DNA of 64,000 nt from Sinomonas cyclohexanicum (GTDB lineage: Bacteria > Actinomycetota > Actinomycetes > Actinomycetales > Micrococcaceae). Shown here piece after piece: positions 42,558 through 52,055 of the stretch. Within the stretch, counting starts at the first letter, position 1. The number at the start of each line of letters is the position of its first letter. The translations under genes were made by a program, and so were the position numbers. The notes below the pieces were generated by a model, which was not told the origin of the DNA, searched no databases, and worked only from the letters and a program-made list of their open reading frames with translations. Where the stretch lies: assembly GCF_020886775.1 (NCBI RefSeq), contig NZ_AP024525.1, positions 3,100,001 to 3,164,000 of the forward strand, given 5' to 3'.

Positions 42558-43775
42558 GTGAGCACCAACCCAGTGAGCAACAACACCACCGGCAACGACG
42601 ACGTTGTCATCCTGTCCGCCGCGCGCACACCGCAGGGACGCCTCAACGGGCAGCTGGTCTCGTTCACCGCCGTGGACCTGGGCGCGCATGCGATCACCGC
42701 CGCGCTGAAGCAGGCCGGGGTCGGCGCTGACGCCGTGGACGCCGTCGTGATGGGCCAGGTCCTGCAGGCCGGCGCCGGCCAGAACCCCGCGCGCCAGAGC
42801 GCGATCGCCGCGGGCGTGGGCTGGGGCGTGCCGTGCGTGACGATCAACAAGGTGTGCCTCTCCGGCCTCACCGCGGTGATCGACGCCGCGCGCCTGATCC
42901 GGGCGGGCGACGCGACCGTCGTCGTGGCGGGCGGCCAGGAGTCGATGTCCCGCGCGCCGCACGTGCTCCCGGGATCCCGCCAGGGCTGGACGTACGGGAC
43001 CGTCGGCGCCCTCGACGTCGCCGCCCACGACGGCCTCACGGACGCCTTCGACGGGCAGTCCATGGGCCTGTCCACGGAGTCGAAGAACCTGACCCTCGGC
43101 ATCGACCGCAAGTCCCAGGACGAGGTCGCCGCCGCCTCGCACGTGCGTGCGGCGATCGCGCAGAAGGAGGGCGTGTTCGAGGGCGAGATCGCCCCGATCC
43201 AGGTCAAGCAGCGCAAGGGCGACCCGATCACGCTCACCCAGGACGAGGGCGTGCGGCCGGGCACATCGGTCGAGACGCTCGCCCCGCTGCGGCCCGCGTT
43301 CGCCTCGGACGGCACCATCACCGCCGGCAACTCCTCTCCCCTGTCCGACGGCGCCGCGGCCCTCGTGCTGACGTCCCGCGCGTACGCCGAGGAGCACGGG
43401 CTGGCCTGGCTCGCCGTCGTGGGCAAGCCGGGACAGGTTGCCGGCCCCGACAACTCGCTGCACTCGCAGCCCTCGCACGCCATCCAGAAGGCCCTCTCGC
43501 GGGCGGGCTGGACCACCGCGGACCTGGACTTCATCGAGATCAACGAGGCCTTCGGCTCCGTGGCCGTCCAGTCCCTCAAGGACCTCAACTACCCGCTCGA
43601 GAAGTGCAACATCCACGGCGGTGCGATCGCTCTCGGCCATCCGATCGGCGCCTCCGGCGCCCGCCTCGCCGGGCACGCCGCCCATGAGCTCGCCCGCCGC
43701 GGCTCGGGCAAGGCGGCCGTCTCGCTGTGCGGTGGCGGCGGTCAGGGCGAGGCACTCCTCCTCTACAGGGACTGA
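42558..43775 (+). CDS. Acetyl-CoA C-acyltransferase (thiolase)
   Basis: A 405-residue thiolase that condenses or cleaves acyl-CoA, probably acetyl-CoA acetyltransferase. The nucleophilic Cys is in [11 protein letters not shown], the acid-base His in [16 protein letters not shown] and the second Cys in [11 protein letters not shown], so all catalytic residues are present. GTG 42558 has AAGGAG 9 bases upstream; ATG 42540 is possible but its AGGAG is only about 3 bases away. It is divergent from rpoB and followed 4 bases later by the YbaK-type gene. Whether it serves fatty-acid breakdown or acetoacetyl-CoA synthesis cannot be told. Confidence 0.9.
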   Translation: MSTNPVSNNTTGNDDVVILSAARTPQGRLNGQLVSFTAVDLGAHAITAALKQAGVGADAVDAVVMGQVLQAGAGQNPARQSAIAAGVGWGVPCVTINKVCLSGLTAVIDAARLIRAGDATVVVAGGQESMSRAPHVLPGSRQGWTYGTVGALDVAAHDGLTDAFDGQSMGLSTESKNLTLGIDRKSQDEVAAASHVRAAIAQKEGVFEGEIAPIQVKQRKGDPITLTQDEGVRPGTSVETLAPLRPAFASDGTITAGNSSPLSDGAAALVLTSRAYAEEHGLAWLAVVGKPGQVAGPDNSLHSQPSHAIQKALSRAGWTTADLDFIEINEAFGSVAVQSLKDLNYPLEKCNIHGGAIALGHPIGASGARLAGHAAHELARRGSGKAAVSLCGGGGQGEALLLYRD

Positions 43776-43779
43776 CGCC

Positions 43780-44364
43780 GTGGCCCAGAACGGGGAGACG
43801 CACGACGGCGCCGGGCCGGGTCACGCTCGGGGAGCCGGTCCCGCGCGGGGCGACGGCGCGCCGTCGGGCGCCCCTGACGGCGGCGACGCCGGATCAGTCG
43901 GCGACGGCCACGCGAGGTTCCTCGCCGACGCGCGCGCACGCGGTGTGGCGGTCGAGGTGGCCGAACGCGGGCGTGCGCGGAGCCTCGAGGAGGCCGCGGC
44001 CAACCTCGGGATCGAGCCCCGCGAGATTGTGAAGTCGCTCGTGGTGAAGCACCCGGACGGCTCGTTCCTGTTCGCGCTCATCCCGGGCGACCGGCAGATC
44101 TCCTGGCCGAAGCTTCGCAAGCTGCTGGAGGTCAACCGACTCTCGATGCCCCCGGCCGACGTCGCGCTCGCGGCGACCGGGTACGAGCGCGGCACGATCA
44201 CGCCCCTCGGGTCCACGACGCCGTGGCCGGTGTGGGCGGACGAGTCGATCGCTGGGCGCATTTCGCTGGGCGCGGGGGCACATGGTCTCAGTGCGTTCGT
44301 CGACGCGGGCTCCCTGTTCGCCGCGCTCGGCGCCTCGGTCGCGGACATCAGCGACCCCGCCTGA
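43780..44364 (+). CDS. YbaK/EbsC-type aminoacyl-tRNA deacylase
   Basis: A 194-residue protein. Residues 45-190 form a YbaK/ProX editing domain (EVAERGRARSLEEAAANLGI, IVKSLVVKHPDGSFLFALIPG, the catalytic-type Lys in IVKSL, and ISLGAGAHGLSAFVD). Such proteins hydrolyse mischarged Cys- or Pro-tRNA. The first 45 residues are Gly/Ala/Asp-rich and probably disordered. The true start may therefore be further in, but GTG 43780 lies 4 bases after the thiolase stop with AGGGA upstream. It is likely cotranscribed with the thiolase. Confidence 0.85.
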   Translation: MAQNGETHDGAGPGHARGAGPARGDGAPSGAPDGGDAGSVGDGHARFLADARARGVAVEVAERGRARSLEEAAANLGIEPREIVKSLVVKHPDGSFLFALIPGDRQISWPKLRKLLEVNRLSMPPADVALAATGYERGTITPLGSTTPWPVWADESIAGRISLGAGAHGLSAFVDAGSLFAALGASVADISDPA

Positions 44365-44522
44365 CGCGGTTCGGCGAGGGCGCCTGAAGCGCGCGCGAAG
44401 ATTTCGTGAACGGTTTCTTTCAGAGGGCGTGTCGGCGGGGGCGGGGCGCCCTGCTGCTCCTAGCCTGTCGCGGGTAGCCGCATCGGCAAGCACCCGCCGC
44501 GGCACGCGACCTGAGGAGACCT

Positions 44523-46334
44523 GTGAGCACCGACCTGAACCATCCCATCTCCCGCCGCTCCGTCCTGACCGGCGCCCTCGTCGGCGGCACCCTCGCGCTC
44601 GGCGCGGGGCCCGCCGAGGCCAGCAGCGGCAAGACCTACCGCCTCACCGTGATCGGCACGGCCGACCTCCACTCCAACGTCCTGAACTGGGACTACTTCA
44701 AGAACAAGGCCTACACGGACGCCAAGGGCAACAACATCGGCCTCGCGCAGGCGGCCACCCTCATCCGCCACGTGCGCGCCGAACGCGGCGCAGAGAACAC
44801 CATCACCCTCGACGCCGGGGACACCATCCAGGGCACCCCGCTCGCCTACTACTTCGCGAAGGTCCAGCCCGCGGTGGACGGCCCCGTGCACCCGATGGCC
44901 GCAGCGATGAACGCGGTCGGCTACGACGCCGCGGCCCTCGGCAACCACGAGTTCAACTACGGCATCCCGCTCCTGCGGGCCTGGGAGTCGCAGCTCGACT
45001 TCCCGCTCCTCGGCGCGAACGTCCACGACCATGCCACCGGCGGGCACGCCTTCAAGCCGTTCGTGATCAAGAAGGTCAAGACGGACAACGGCGTGGTCCG
45101 GGTCGGCATGGTGGGCTTCGTGACCCCCGGATGCGCCATCTGGGACCGCGCGAACGTGGAGGGCAAGCTCGACTTCAATGGCATCGTCGAGGAGGCCAAG
45201 GCCGTCATCCCGCAGGTCCGGGCGGCGGGGGCGGACATCGTGGTCGTCTCGTGCCACTCCGGCATGGTTCCCGGCTCGTCCTACGGCGACTCCCTCCCCT
45301 TCCCCGAGAACGCGTCACAGCAGCTCGCCGAGGAGGTGCCGGGCATCGACGCCATTCTCGTGGGCCACGCGCACTCCGAGATCCCCGAGCGCCTCGTGAC
45401 GAACAAGGCCACCGGCAAGCAGGTGCTGCTGTCCGAGCCGATGTACTGGGGCATGCGCGTCACCGTCATGGACCTCGACCTGCAGAAGGTCGAGGGGACG
45501 TGGACCGTCTCCTCGGCGAGCGCCGCGCTGCTCGACGCCAAGACGGCGACTCCCGACGACGCCGTCGTGCGTGCCGTCGACGCCGCGCACCGGCGCGTGG
45601 TGACGTACGTCAATCAGGTGATCGGCACGTCCACCACCCCGCTGAGAACGGCCACCGGCTGCTGGGAGGATGTCGCGGCCATCGACGCGATCAACTACAT
45701 CCAGGCGCACACGATCAAGGGCGAGCTCGCCGGGACGGCCTCGGCGGGACTGCCCGTGCTCTCGATCGCGGCCGCGTTCTCCCGGGCCGTCGACGTCCCG
45801 GCCGGACCCCTGACCGTGCGCGACGTCGCGGGCCTGTACATCTACGACAACACCCTCATGTCCGTGAAGGTCACCGGCGCACAGGTCAAGGACTACCTCG
45901 AGTGGTCGGCCCAGTACTACAAGGCCGTCACCACGACGACCGTCGCGGCCGCAGACCTCACCAATGCCGTGACGCCCATCGCCCCGACCGGCACGCCCGA
46001 CTACAACTACGACGTCGTGTTCGGCCTGGACGCTCCGCTCACGTACACGATCGACGTCGCCAAGCCCGTCGGGCAGCGGATTGTGGGGCTCTCCTACAAC
46101 GGGTCCCCGATCGACCCCGCGCAGGAGTTCGCGATGGCGATCAACAACTACCGCCAGAGCGGGGGCGGCAACTTCCCGCACGTGAAGGCCGCGCCGGTCC
46201 TGACCAACAGCCAGCAGGAGATCCGCCAGCGGATCATCGACTACGTGACGCAGACGGGGGTGCTGGACGCCGCCGTGTTCGCACGCGTCGACTGGTCGCT
46301 GACCGTCAACGGGGCGCCGCTGACTGTCGTGTAG
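44523..46334 (+). CDS. Exported bifunctional metallophosphatase/5'-nucleotidase
   Basis: A 603-residue protein. The Tat signal SRRSVLTGALVGG is followed by an alanine-rich export region. The N-terminal calcineurin-like metallophosphatase domain shows the two-metal site: GTADLHSNV, TLDAGDTIQGT, LGNHEFNYG and CHSGMVPG/VGHAHSEIP. The C-terminal nucleotidase domain starts near residue 365 (CWEDVAAIDAINYIQ). It probably dephosphorylates nucleotides or 2',3'-cyclic nucleotides outside the membrane for phosphate or nucleoside scavenging. It starts at GTG 44523 after GAGGAG. It is followed by a bidirectional terminator. Confidence 0.9.
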   Translation: MSTDLNHPISRRSVLTGALVGGTLALGAGPAEASSGKTYRLTVIGTADLHSNVLNWDYFKNKAYTDAKGNNIGLAQAATLIRHVRAERGAENTITLDAGDTIQGTPLAYYFAKVQPAVDGPVHPMAAAMNAVGYDAAALGNHEFNYGIPLLRAWESQLDFPLLGANVHDHATGGHAFKPFVIKKVKTDNGVVRVGMVGFVTPGCAIWDRANVEGKLDFNGIVEEAKAVIPQVRAAGADIVVVSCHSGMVPGSSYGDSLPFPENASQQLAEEVPGIDAILVGHAHSEIPERLVTNKATGKQVLLSEPMYWGMRVTVMDLDLQKVEGTWTVSSASAALLDAKTATPDDAVVRAVDAAHRRVVTYVNQVIGTSTTPLRTATGCWEDVAAIDAINYIQAHTIKGELAGTASAGLPVLSIAAAFSRAVDVPAGPLTVRDVAGLYIYDNTLMSVKVTGAQVKDYLEWSAQYYKAVTTTTVAAADLTNAVTPIAPTGTPDYNYDVVFGLDAPLTYTIDVAKPVGQRIVGLSYNGSPIDPAQEFAMAINNYRQSGGGNFPHVKAAPVLTNSQQEIRQRIIDYVTQTGVLDAAVFARVDWSLTVNGAPLTVV

Positions 46335-46363
46335 CGGCCAGCCCGGCGCGGCCGGGACGCGGA

Positions 46364-46397
46364 AGGGCCCCGCCGTCCTTGCGGACTGCGGGGCCCT
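46364..46397. terminator. Bidirectional terminator between the 5'-nucleotidase and rplL
   Basis: Arms AGGGCCCCGC (46364-46373) and GCGGGGCCCT (46388-46397) form a 10-bp stem. It lies in the 114-base gap between convergent genes. Confidence 0.75.
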
Positions 46398-46448
46398 GGT
46401 GCGGAGCCGGGACATGCCCGGCAACGCTGGGTGAAGCTGGAGAGCCTA

Positions 46449-46826
46449 CTACTTGAGGGTGACCGTGGCGCCGGCGGCCTCGAGGACCTCCTTGGCCTTG
46501 TCGGCAGCTTCCTTGGTAGCGCCCTCGAGGACGGCCTTCGGAGCGGCGTCGACGAGGTCCTTGGCCTCCTTGAGGCCGAGCGACGTGAGGGCGCGGACCT
46601 CCTTGATGACCGCGATCTTCTTGTCGCCAGCGGCCTCGAGGATGACGTCGAACGCCGTCTTCTCCTCTTCGGCAGCGGCCTCGGCACCGCCGGCCGGGCC
46701 CGCGACGGCGACCGCAGCAGCGGTGACCTCGAAGACCTCCTCGAACTTCTTCACGAACTCGGAGAGCTCGATGATGGTGAGCTCCTTGAAGGCCTCGATC
46801 AGCTCGTCCTGGGTGAGCTTCGCCAT
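46449..46826 (-). CDS. rplL: 50S ribosomal protein L7/L12
   Basis: A 125-residue stalk protein that recruits EF-G and EF-Tu. It has an N-terminal dimerisation part ([20 protein letters not shown]), an Ala/Gly hinge and the C-terminal domain [20 protein letters not shown]. It follows rplJ by 78 bases. Confidence 0.98.
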   Translation of the reverse strand: MAKLTQDELIEAFKELTIIELSEFVKKFEEVFEVTAAAVAVAGPAGGAEAAAEEEKTAFDVILEAAGDKKIAVIKEVRALTSLGLKEAKDLVDAAPKAVLEGATKEAADKAKEVLEAAGATVTLK

Positions 46827-46904
46827 GGTTGGCGTCCTTTCGCTAGATGGCGCTCCGCCGGCTGTTCGCCGCGGTGCGCCGGAGTTTTGGGGTGGGGAAG
46901 AGAA

Positions 46905-47489
46905 TCAGTTCTCTTCGGCGGGAGCCTCGGCCGGAGCCGCGGCTTCCTCGGCGGGCGCCTCGGCGGCCTCAGCGGCGGGAGCGTCGGCGGCAGCCGGGGC
47001 GCCGCCCTCCTCCTCGAGCTTGAGACGCAGGGCGTCGATGATGCGCGCGGCCGCGGCCATGGGCGCCTTGAGGACGCCGGCAACCTTGGCGAGCTGCAGC
47101 TCGCGGGACTCCAGGGCCGCCAGTGCGGCGACCTCGTTCGCGTCGAGCGCCTTGCCCTCGAAGAAGCCCGTCTTGATGATGAGCTGCTTGTTTTCCTTGG
47201 CAAAGTCGGTCAGGCTCTTGGCAGCCGAGACGGCGTCACCCTTGATGAACGCGATCGCGGTGGGGCCGGCGAGCTGGCCGTCGAACGCGTCGACTCCCGC
47301 TTCCTTGGCAGCGATGGCGGTCAGGGAGTTCTTGACGACCGAGAACTTGTTCTCGGTGCCGAGCGAGCGACGCAGCTTCTTGAGCTGGGCGACGGAGAGC
47401 CCACGGTATTCGGTCAGGACTGCGGCGGTCGACTCCTGGAAATCCTTCGTGATCTCCTCGACAGCTGCCACCTTGGTAGGCGTTGCCAT
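46905..47489 (-). CDS. rplJ: 50S ribosomal protein L10
   Basis: A 194-residue stalk base protein that anchors L12 dimers and, in many bacteria, represses its own leader. It has VEEITKDFQESTAAVLTEYR, LKKLRRSLG and IIDALRLKLEEEG; the last 25 residues are an Ala/Glu/Pro tail. AAGGAGG precedes the ATG. The gene pair is separated from rplK-rplA by about 12 kb. Confidence 0.97.
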   Translation of the reverse strand: MATPTKVAAVEEITKDFQESTAAVLTEYRGLSVAQLKKLRRSLGTENKFSVVKNSLTAIAAKEAGVDAFDGQLAGPTAIAFIKGDAVSAAKSLTDFAKENKQLIIKTGFFEGKALDANEVAALAALESRELQLAKVAGVLKAPMAAAARIIDALRLKLEEEGGAPAAADAPAAEAAEAPAEEAAAPAEAPAEEN

Positions 47490-47813
47490 AACCCTCCTTC
47501 CGGGGAACAGTGCCGGTGGGGGCGGCCCCTACAACGCAAGAACGCCCCGCGCAGATGCACGGGGCGTGGCATTCGGGCTTATGGCCGCGAGCGTTCGCTC
47601 TGTATCACCTGCGCAGGCCGCCCCGATGTCGGGGACCTTCGGTGGAGATGAGCACCGCTTCTCGGCGCACAGCATCCATCGACCGGCGGTCTTTGGTCCT
47701 TCCACTGTACGGGAGATCGCCGGGCGGGCAAAATCGGCGCCGTCGCGGGCACGCAGCGCACGACGCCGGCCGCTCGCCTCGCGCCGCCGGCTCGCCGCCC
47801 GCTTCAGGGATTC
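47490..47813. other. rplJ leader region; no gene seen
   Basis: 324 bases without a supported gene between the ligase stop and rplJ. It contains a candidate promoter (47704-47731), and in the predicted transcript a hairpin CGCCCCG-N9-CGGGGCG (about 47542-47565). This is the place where L10-binding leaders occur in other bacteria. Confidence 0.5.
47704..47731 (-). promoter_or_regulatory. Candidate rplJ promoter
   Basis: On the minus strand TTGCCC (47726-47731) and TACAGT (47704-47709) are separated by 16 bases, with a leader of about 210 bases before rplJ. Both hexamers match 4 of 6 of the housekeeping consensus. Confidence 0.45.
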
Positions 47814-49349
47814 CTAGCGCAGCAGCGCCCGCAGCGTCTGGATGGTATCGGCGTCGTCGCGGCCCTTGTCCTCACGGTACCGCTTGACCCGCGCGAAGCG
47901 CAGCGCGATGCCGCCCGGGTAGCGGCTGGACCTCTGCACGCCGTCGATGGCGATCTCGACGACCGTGACGGGGTACAGGTAGACGGTATGCGCGTCGCGG
48001 CGCGCCTCGATCTGGGGGAAGTGCTCGGTCTGCCAGCGCAGGAGGTCGTCGGTGAGTCCCTTGAACGTCTTCCCGACCATCACCAGCCCGCCGGGCTCGC
48101 CGAACTCGCCAACCGGGTCGTACGCCCCGAGGTGGAGGTTCGACAGCCAGCCCTGCCGGCGGCCGCTGCCCCACTCGGCCGCGAGCACCACGAGGTCGTA
48201 CGTGTGGACGGGCTTGACCTTGATCCAGCTCGAGCCTCGACGACCTGCGGCGTACGGAGACCCGATGGCCTTGACGACGACGCCCTCGTGGCCCGCCGCG
48301 AGCGCCTCATTCGAGATCCGCTCCGCCGCCGCGGGATCCGCAGTCACCTCGCCCGGGACGATGTGGTCCGGTGCGATCCTTGCGAGCTCGGCGCGGCGCA
48401 CGGCGAGCGGCTCGTCGAGCAGGTCCCGCCCGTCCACGTGCAGGATGTCGAAGAACCAGGGCCGCAGCACGGCGTCCCGGGCGCGCTCGGCGCCGAACCG
48501 GGACATCGTCTCCTGGAAGGGCCTCGGAGCCCCGCCCTCGTCGAGGGTGAGCGTCTCGCCGTCGAGGATGACGTCCCGCGCGGGCACGCCCGACACGGCC
48601 TCGACGACCTCCGGCACCCGGTGGGTGATATCGGCAAGGCTGCGGGTGAAGACGCGCACGTCGTCCCCGATCCGGTGAACCTGGATCCGCGCGCCGTCGA
48701 GCTTGAACTCGACCGACGCCTCGCCGGTGGAGGCAAGCGCCTCGGTGGGGGTTGCCGCCGAGGCGGCGAGCATGGGCAGCACCGGACGGCCGACGACGAG
48801 CCCGACAGCCGCCAGCTCGTCCTCGGTCTTGAGGATGGTGGTCCGCGCCGTCTCGCCGAGGTCCCCGGAGAGCATCGCCGCGCGGCGCACGAGGGCCACC
48901 GGCCTGCCGGCCGCTGCCGCGAGCGCGTCCACGAGGACGCCCTCGAGGGCGCCCGTGCGGAGCTCGCCGAGCAGTACCCCGACGATGAACCGCTGCTCGC
49001 GCTCGGTGGCACGCCCCATGAAGCTGGCGAGCAGCCCGGCGCGGACCGCTCCCGAGCGCGCCCCGGACGTCACGGCGAGCTGGTCGAGCAAGGCGTCGAA
49101 CTCGCCGACCGTGAGCGACGGCTCGGACGACGGCGGCATGTCGCCTCGCGCGCCGGAAAGCCCCCGCCAGCCGACCCCGACCCGGCCCTGCCGGGGCTTC
49201 GCGACGAGCATGCCGACGGCGGTCCCCAACTCCTCGGGCGACTCCGCTGCGAGGCGGCGCAGCAGCTGCGCGAGTGCCTCGACCTTCGCGAGCCGAGACC
49301 GGGTGGACGCTACCGTCTCGGCGGTGGAGACGAGCTCGTCGAGCAGCAT
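47814..49349 (-). CDS. ATP-dependent DNA ligase
   Basis: A 511-residue ligase of the LigB/archaeal-like class. The catalytic lysine motif is EFKLDGARIQVH (KxDG), followed by DGETLTLD, PWFFDILHVDG, EGVVVKAIGS and WIKVKP, the conserved nucleotidyltransferase motifs, and a C-terminal OB fold. The N-terminal 200 residues form the DNA-binding domain. It seals nicks using ATP; the NAD-dependent LigA would be elsewhere. It lies 13 bases after narK in the same direction, so read-through from the nar operon is likely. Confidence 0.93.
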   Translation of the reverse strand: MLLDELVSTAETVASTRSRLAKVEALAQLLRRLAAESPEELGTAVGMLVAKPRQGRVGVGWRGLSGARGDMPPSSEPSLTVGEFDALLDQLAVTSGARSGAVRAGLLASFMGRATEREQRFIVGVLLGELRTGALEGVLVDALAAAAGRPVALVRRAAMLSGDLGETARTTILKTEDELAAVGLVVGRPVLPMLAASAATPTEALASTGEASVEFKLDGARIQVHRIGDDVRVFTRSLADITHRVPEVVEAVSGVPARDVILDGETLTLDEGGAPRPFQETMSRFGAERARDAVLRPWFFDILHVDGRDLLDEPLAVRRAELARIAPDHIVPGEVTADPAAAERISNEALAAGHEGVVVKAIGSPYAAGRRGSSWIKVKPVHTYDLVVLAAEWGSGRRQGWLSNLHLGAYDPVGEFGEPGGLVMVGKTFKGLTDDLLRWQTEHFPQIEARRDAHTVYLYPVTVVEIAIDGVQRSSRYPGGIALRFARVKRYREDKGRDDADTIQTLRALLR

Positions 49350-49362
49350 GGGCCCGGTACCG

Positions 49363-50601
49363 CTACCCCGCTGCCTTCCTGCGGCCCATGAAGATCGCCA
49401 GGACGAGCGCTAGGAGGGCGGTGGCCACGAGGAGCAGCAGCCCGATCGCGTACGAGTGCTGCGCGGCGTTGTACGTGGCGCCCATGACGAGCGGCGGGAA
49501 GTAGCCGCCCAGGCCGCCGGCGGCGCTGACCACACCGGTGACCGCACCGACGGTCCCGGGAGGGGCCTGCTTGCCGAGCCACGCGAACACGCCGCCGGTG
49601 CCCAGTCCGAGCGCGGCGGCCATGGCCAGGAAGGTCAGGCCCGTGGCCACCTCGCCCGATGGTTGGAGGTTCACGACGAAGGCGAGGACCGCGACGCCCG
49701 TGAGCGAGACGATGACCACCGGCTTCGACCCGATCCGGTCCGCGATGATCCCGCCGATCGGCCGGGCGATGACGGCGGCAAGTGCGAAGCCCGCGGTGCG
49801 CGTGCCCGCCGAGGTGAGGTCGAAGTTGTAGATGTCCCTCAAGTAGGTGGGCAGGTACGTGCTGAACGAGACGAAGCCGCCGAACACCACGGCGTAGAGG
49901 AAGCACAGCTGCCACGTCACGGGCATCTTCGCGGCGTTCAACAGCTTGCCGAAGCTGCCCGAGGCCACCGGCGTCCACGTGGGCGACTCGCGCATGAAGA
50001 AGAACACGACCGCCGCCATGACCAGAAGCAGGACGGCGATGATGACGTGCGTGGGCCAATAGCCGAACCACGTGACAAACCGCGGCGTGAGGAACGCCGA
50101 GAGGGCGGTGCCGCCCATGCCCATCCCGAAGATGCCTGTCGCGAACCCCTGCCGGGCCTTCGGGTACCACGCGGCCGAGAACGGGATGCCCGCGGTGAAC
50201 ACCGTGCCCGCGACGCCGAGGAAGAACCCGACCACGAGCAGGAGGGCGTAGGACTTCAGGCTGCCGGCGAGCGCGACGAGCAGGACGAGCGGCGCCGTCA
50301 CCACGAGGATGAGGATCAGGAGGCGCCTGCCGCCGAACTTGTCGGTCAGCACGCCCACGGGTACTCGTCCGAGGGCGCCGACGAGCACGGGCATCGCGAC
50401 GAGCGCTCCCGTCTGCGCTGCGTTGAGTCCCAGGTCGTGCGCATAGCGCGTGCCGAGGGGCGCGATGACCGTCCAGCCCCAGAAGCCCACTACGGAGGCC
50501 AACGTGGCCAAGGTCAGGTTCCGTGCCGCGCCGGGCCGGGCCGCGGTGGTATTGGCCGCCGGGGCGGCGGTGGGTCGGGGGGTCGGATCGGGTGTGCTCA
50601 C
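49363..50601 (-). CDS. narK: Nitrate/nitrite transporter (MFS, NarK-type)
   Basis: A 412-residue major facilitator with about twelve transmembrane helices. Family features include GRVPVGVLTDKFGGRR after helix 2 and FGMGMGGTALSAF, and the C-terminal IGGIIADRIGSKP repeat of the loop motif. It probably brings in nitrate and exports nitrite for the adjacent nitrate reductase. The start is GTG 50601 with AGGAGG upstream, 24 bases after narI. The first 30 residues are Pro/Ala-rich. Confidence 0.9.
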   Translation of the reverse strand: MSTPDPTPRPTAAPAANTTAARPGAARNLTLATLASVVGFWGWTVIAPLGTRYAHDLGLNAAQTGALVAMPVLVGALGRVPVGVLTDKFGGRRLLILILVVTAPLVLLVALAGSLKSYALLLVVGFFLGVAGTVFTAGIPFSAAWYPKARQGFATGIFGMGMGGTALSAFLTPRFVTWFGYWPTHVIIAVLLLVMAAVVFFFMRESPTWTPVASGSFGKLLNAAKMPVTWQLCFLYAVVFGGFVSFSTYLPTYLRDIYNFDLTSAGTRTAGFALAAVIARPIGGIIADRIGSKPVVIVSLTGVAVLAFVVNLQPSGEVATGLTFLAMAAALGLGTGGVFAWLGKQAPPGTVGAVTGVVSAAGGLGGYFPPLVMGATYNAAQHSYAIGLLLLVATALLALVLAIFMGRRKAAG

Positions 50602-50625
50602 GGCTCCTCCTGGCTCTCGCTGGGG

Positions 50626-51381
50626 CTATCCTCGGCGGTCCCGGTCACGGGTACCGGTGGTCTCCCAGCCGCGGCGGACCTCGCGGGCACCGGGGGCCGG
50701 TCCCTCGTCGCGGGTGCGGTAGACGATGTACGGGCGGAACAGGTAGTGGAACGGGGCCGTGAGGGCGTGCACAAGGCGCGTGAACGGCCAGATAGCGAAC
50801 AGGATCATGCCCACGATGGTGTGGAGCTGGAACTCCCACGGAGCTGCCGCCATCGATGCGACGTCAGGCTGGAACACGAAGAGCGAGCGGAACCACGGGC
50901 TCACCGTCTCGCGATAGTCGAAGGCGTGCGAGGTCGGCTGGGTGACGCTCACGAGCGTGGTCCACACCCCGAGGGCAATGGCGCCGACAAGGAAGATGTA
51001 CATCGCCTTGTCGTTGCGCGTGGTGGCCATGAACACCGGACCGGTGGTGCGGCGCCGGATGATGAGCAGCACGATTCCCAGCAGGGTGGAGACGCCCGCA
51101 ATGAGACCCACGGAGAGCGCGAGGGCGTGGTACAGCCCCTCTGTGACCCCGACGGCCTCGGTCCACGTCTTCGGGATGACGAGGCCCACGAAGTGGCCTG
51201 CGATGACGAACACGAGCCCGTAGTGGAACACCGGAGAGCCGATCCGCAGGAGCCTGGACTCGTACAGCTGCGACGAACGGGTGGTCCATCCGAACTGGTC
51301 ATAGCGGTACCGCCAGATGCTCCCCCCGACCAGGATCAGCACCATGAGGTATGGGGCGACGCCCCAGAGCAGGACGTCCAT
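50626..51381 (-). CDS. narI: Respiratory nitrate reductase gamma subunit (cytochrome b)
   Basis: A 251-residue membrane protein with five transmembrane helices that oxidises quinol and passes electrons to NarH via two b hemes. Candidate heme-ligand histidines occur in GSPVFHYGLVFVIAGHFVG and in FQLHTIVGMILF and TRLVHALTAP. It has a 25-residue charged C-terminal tail. The start overlaps the narJ stop by one base. Confidence 0.95.
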   Translation of the reverse strand: MDVLLWGVAPYLMVLILVGGSIWRYRYDQFGWTTRSSQLYESRLLRIGSPVFHYGLVFVIAGHFVGLVIPKTWTEAVGVTEGLYHALALSVGLIAGVSTLLGIVLLIIRRRTTGPVFMATTRNDKAMYIFLVGAIALGVWTTLVSVTQPTSHAFDYRETVSPWFRSLFVFQPDVASMAAAPWEFQLHTIVGMILFAIWPFTRLVHALTAPFHYLFRPYIVYRTRDEGPAPGAREVRRGWETTGTRDRDRRG

Positions 51382-52055
51382 CAGCGCACTCCTCCTGTGG
51401 TGTAGCGCGGGCTGTCATGGTGCTCGGCAAGCGGCAGGAGCCGTGGATCGAACGGCTCCAGTCCCACCTGCTCGACTGGCGGCCCCGCGAGGGCCATGGC
51501 CTCGGCCCGGTTGGTGGGGGACGGTCCGGGAAGCGTCGCGCAGATCGCCTCCAGGACTGGCGCGTACATCGAGGAGTCGGCGGCGAGCTCGATGCGCAGC
51601 AGCTCGAGGCTCGCCCGGTACTCGGAGAGGATCGATCGGCCAGCGGCGAAGTCGACGCGCGCCGCGAACTCGAGGACGAGGGGCAGGAAGTCCGGCAGCT
51701 CCCCGTCGAGGTTCACGAGCCAGCCGCTGTCCCGATACCGCTGCTTGAACGCCGCGAGCGCCTCGCCGCGGCGCCGCGTGTCCCCATCCGTCCAGTACGA
51801 AAGGTGCAGCGCGTGGCGCCGGGATAGGTCGAACGTGTCGACGTAGCGGCGGCAGGCGACCGGCTCGTCGTCGTGCGCGAGCTGTTCCGCAGCCGATTCG
51901 AGGAGCCGCGGCAGCGGCCCCGGCAGCTCCGCCAGCGCCCCGCGGAGCGTGGGGAGCATCGCTTGGACGCGCTCGCCCGGGTAGTCCAGCAGCGCCGCGG
52001 CGGCCGCGTACAGCACCCGCTCGTGGGACTCGCTCTCCTTGCCCCTACTGGCCAC
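51381..52055 (-). CDS. narJ: Nitrate reductase assembly chaperone NarJ
   Basis: A 224-residue soluble chaperone of the TorD-like family needed to insert the molybdenum cofactor into NarG. It has AAAALLDYPGERVQAML, YVDTFDLSRRHALHLSYWTDG and DFLPLVLEFAA. It overlaps narH by 11 bases and narI by one, implying tight co-translation. Confidence 0.93.
   Translation of the reverse strand: MASRGKESESHERVLYAAAAALLDYPGERVQAMLPTLRGALAELPGPLPRLLESAAEQLAHDDEPVACRRYVDTFDLSRRHALHLSYWTDGDTRRRGEALAAFKQRYRDSGWLVNLDGELPDFLPLVLEFAARVDFAAGRSILSEYRASLELLRIELAADSSMYAPVLEAICATLPGPSPTNRAEAMALAGPPVEQVGLEPFDPRLLPLAEHHDSPRYTTGGVR

Noticed and set aside
47988-49391. Plus-strand frame opposite the DNA ligase
   Set aside because: The ligase frame carries all nucleotidyltransferase motifs. 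The opposite frame has no domain and shadow-like composition.
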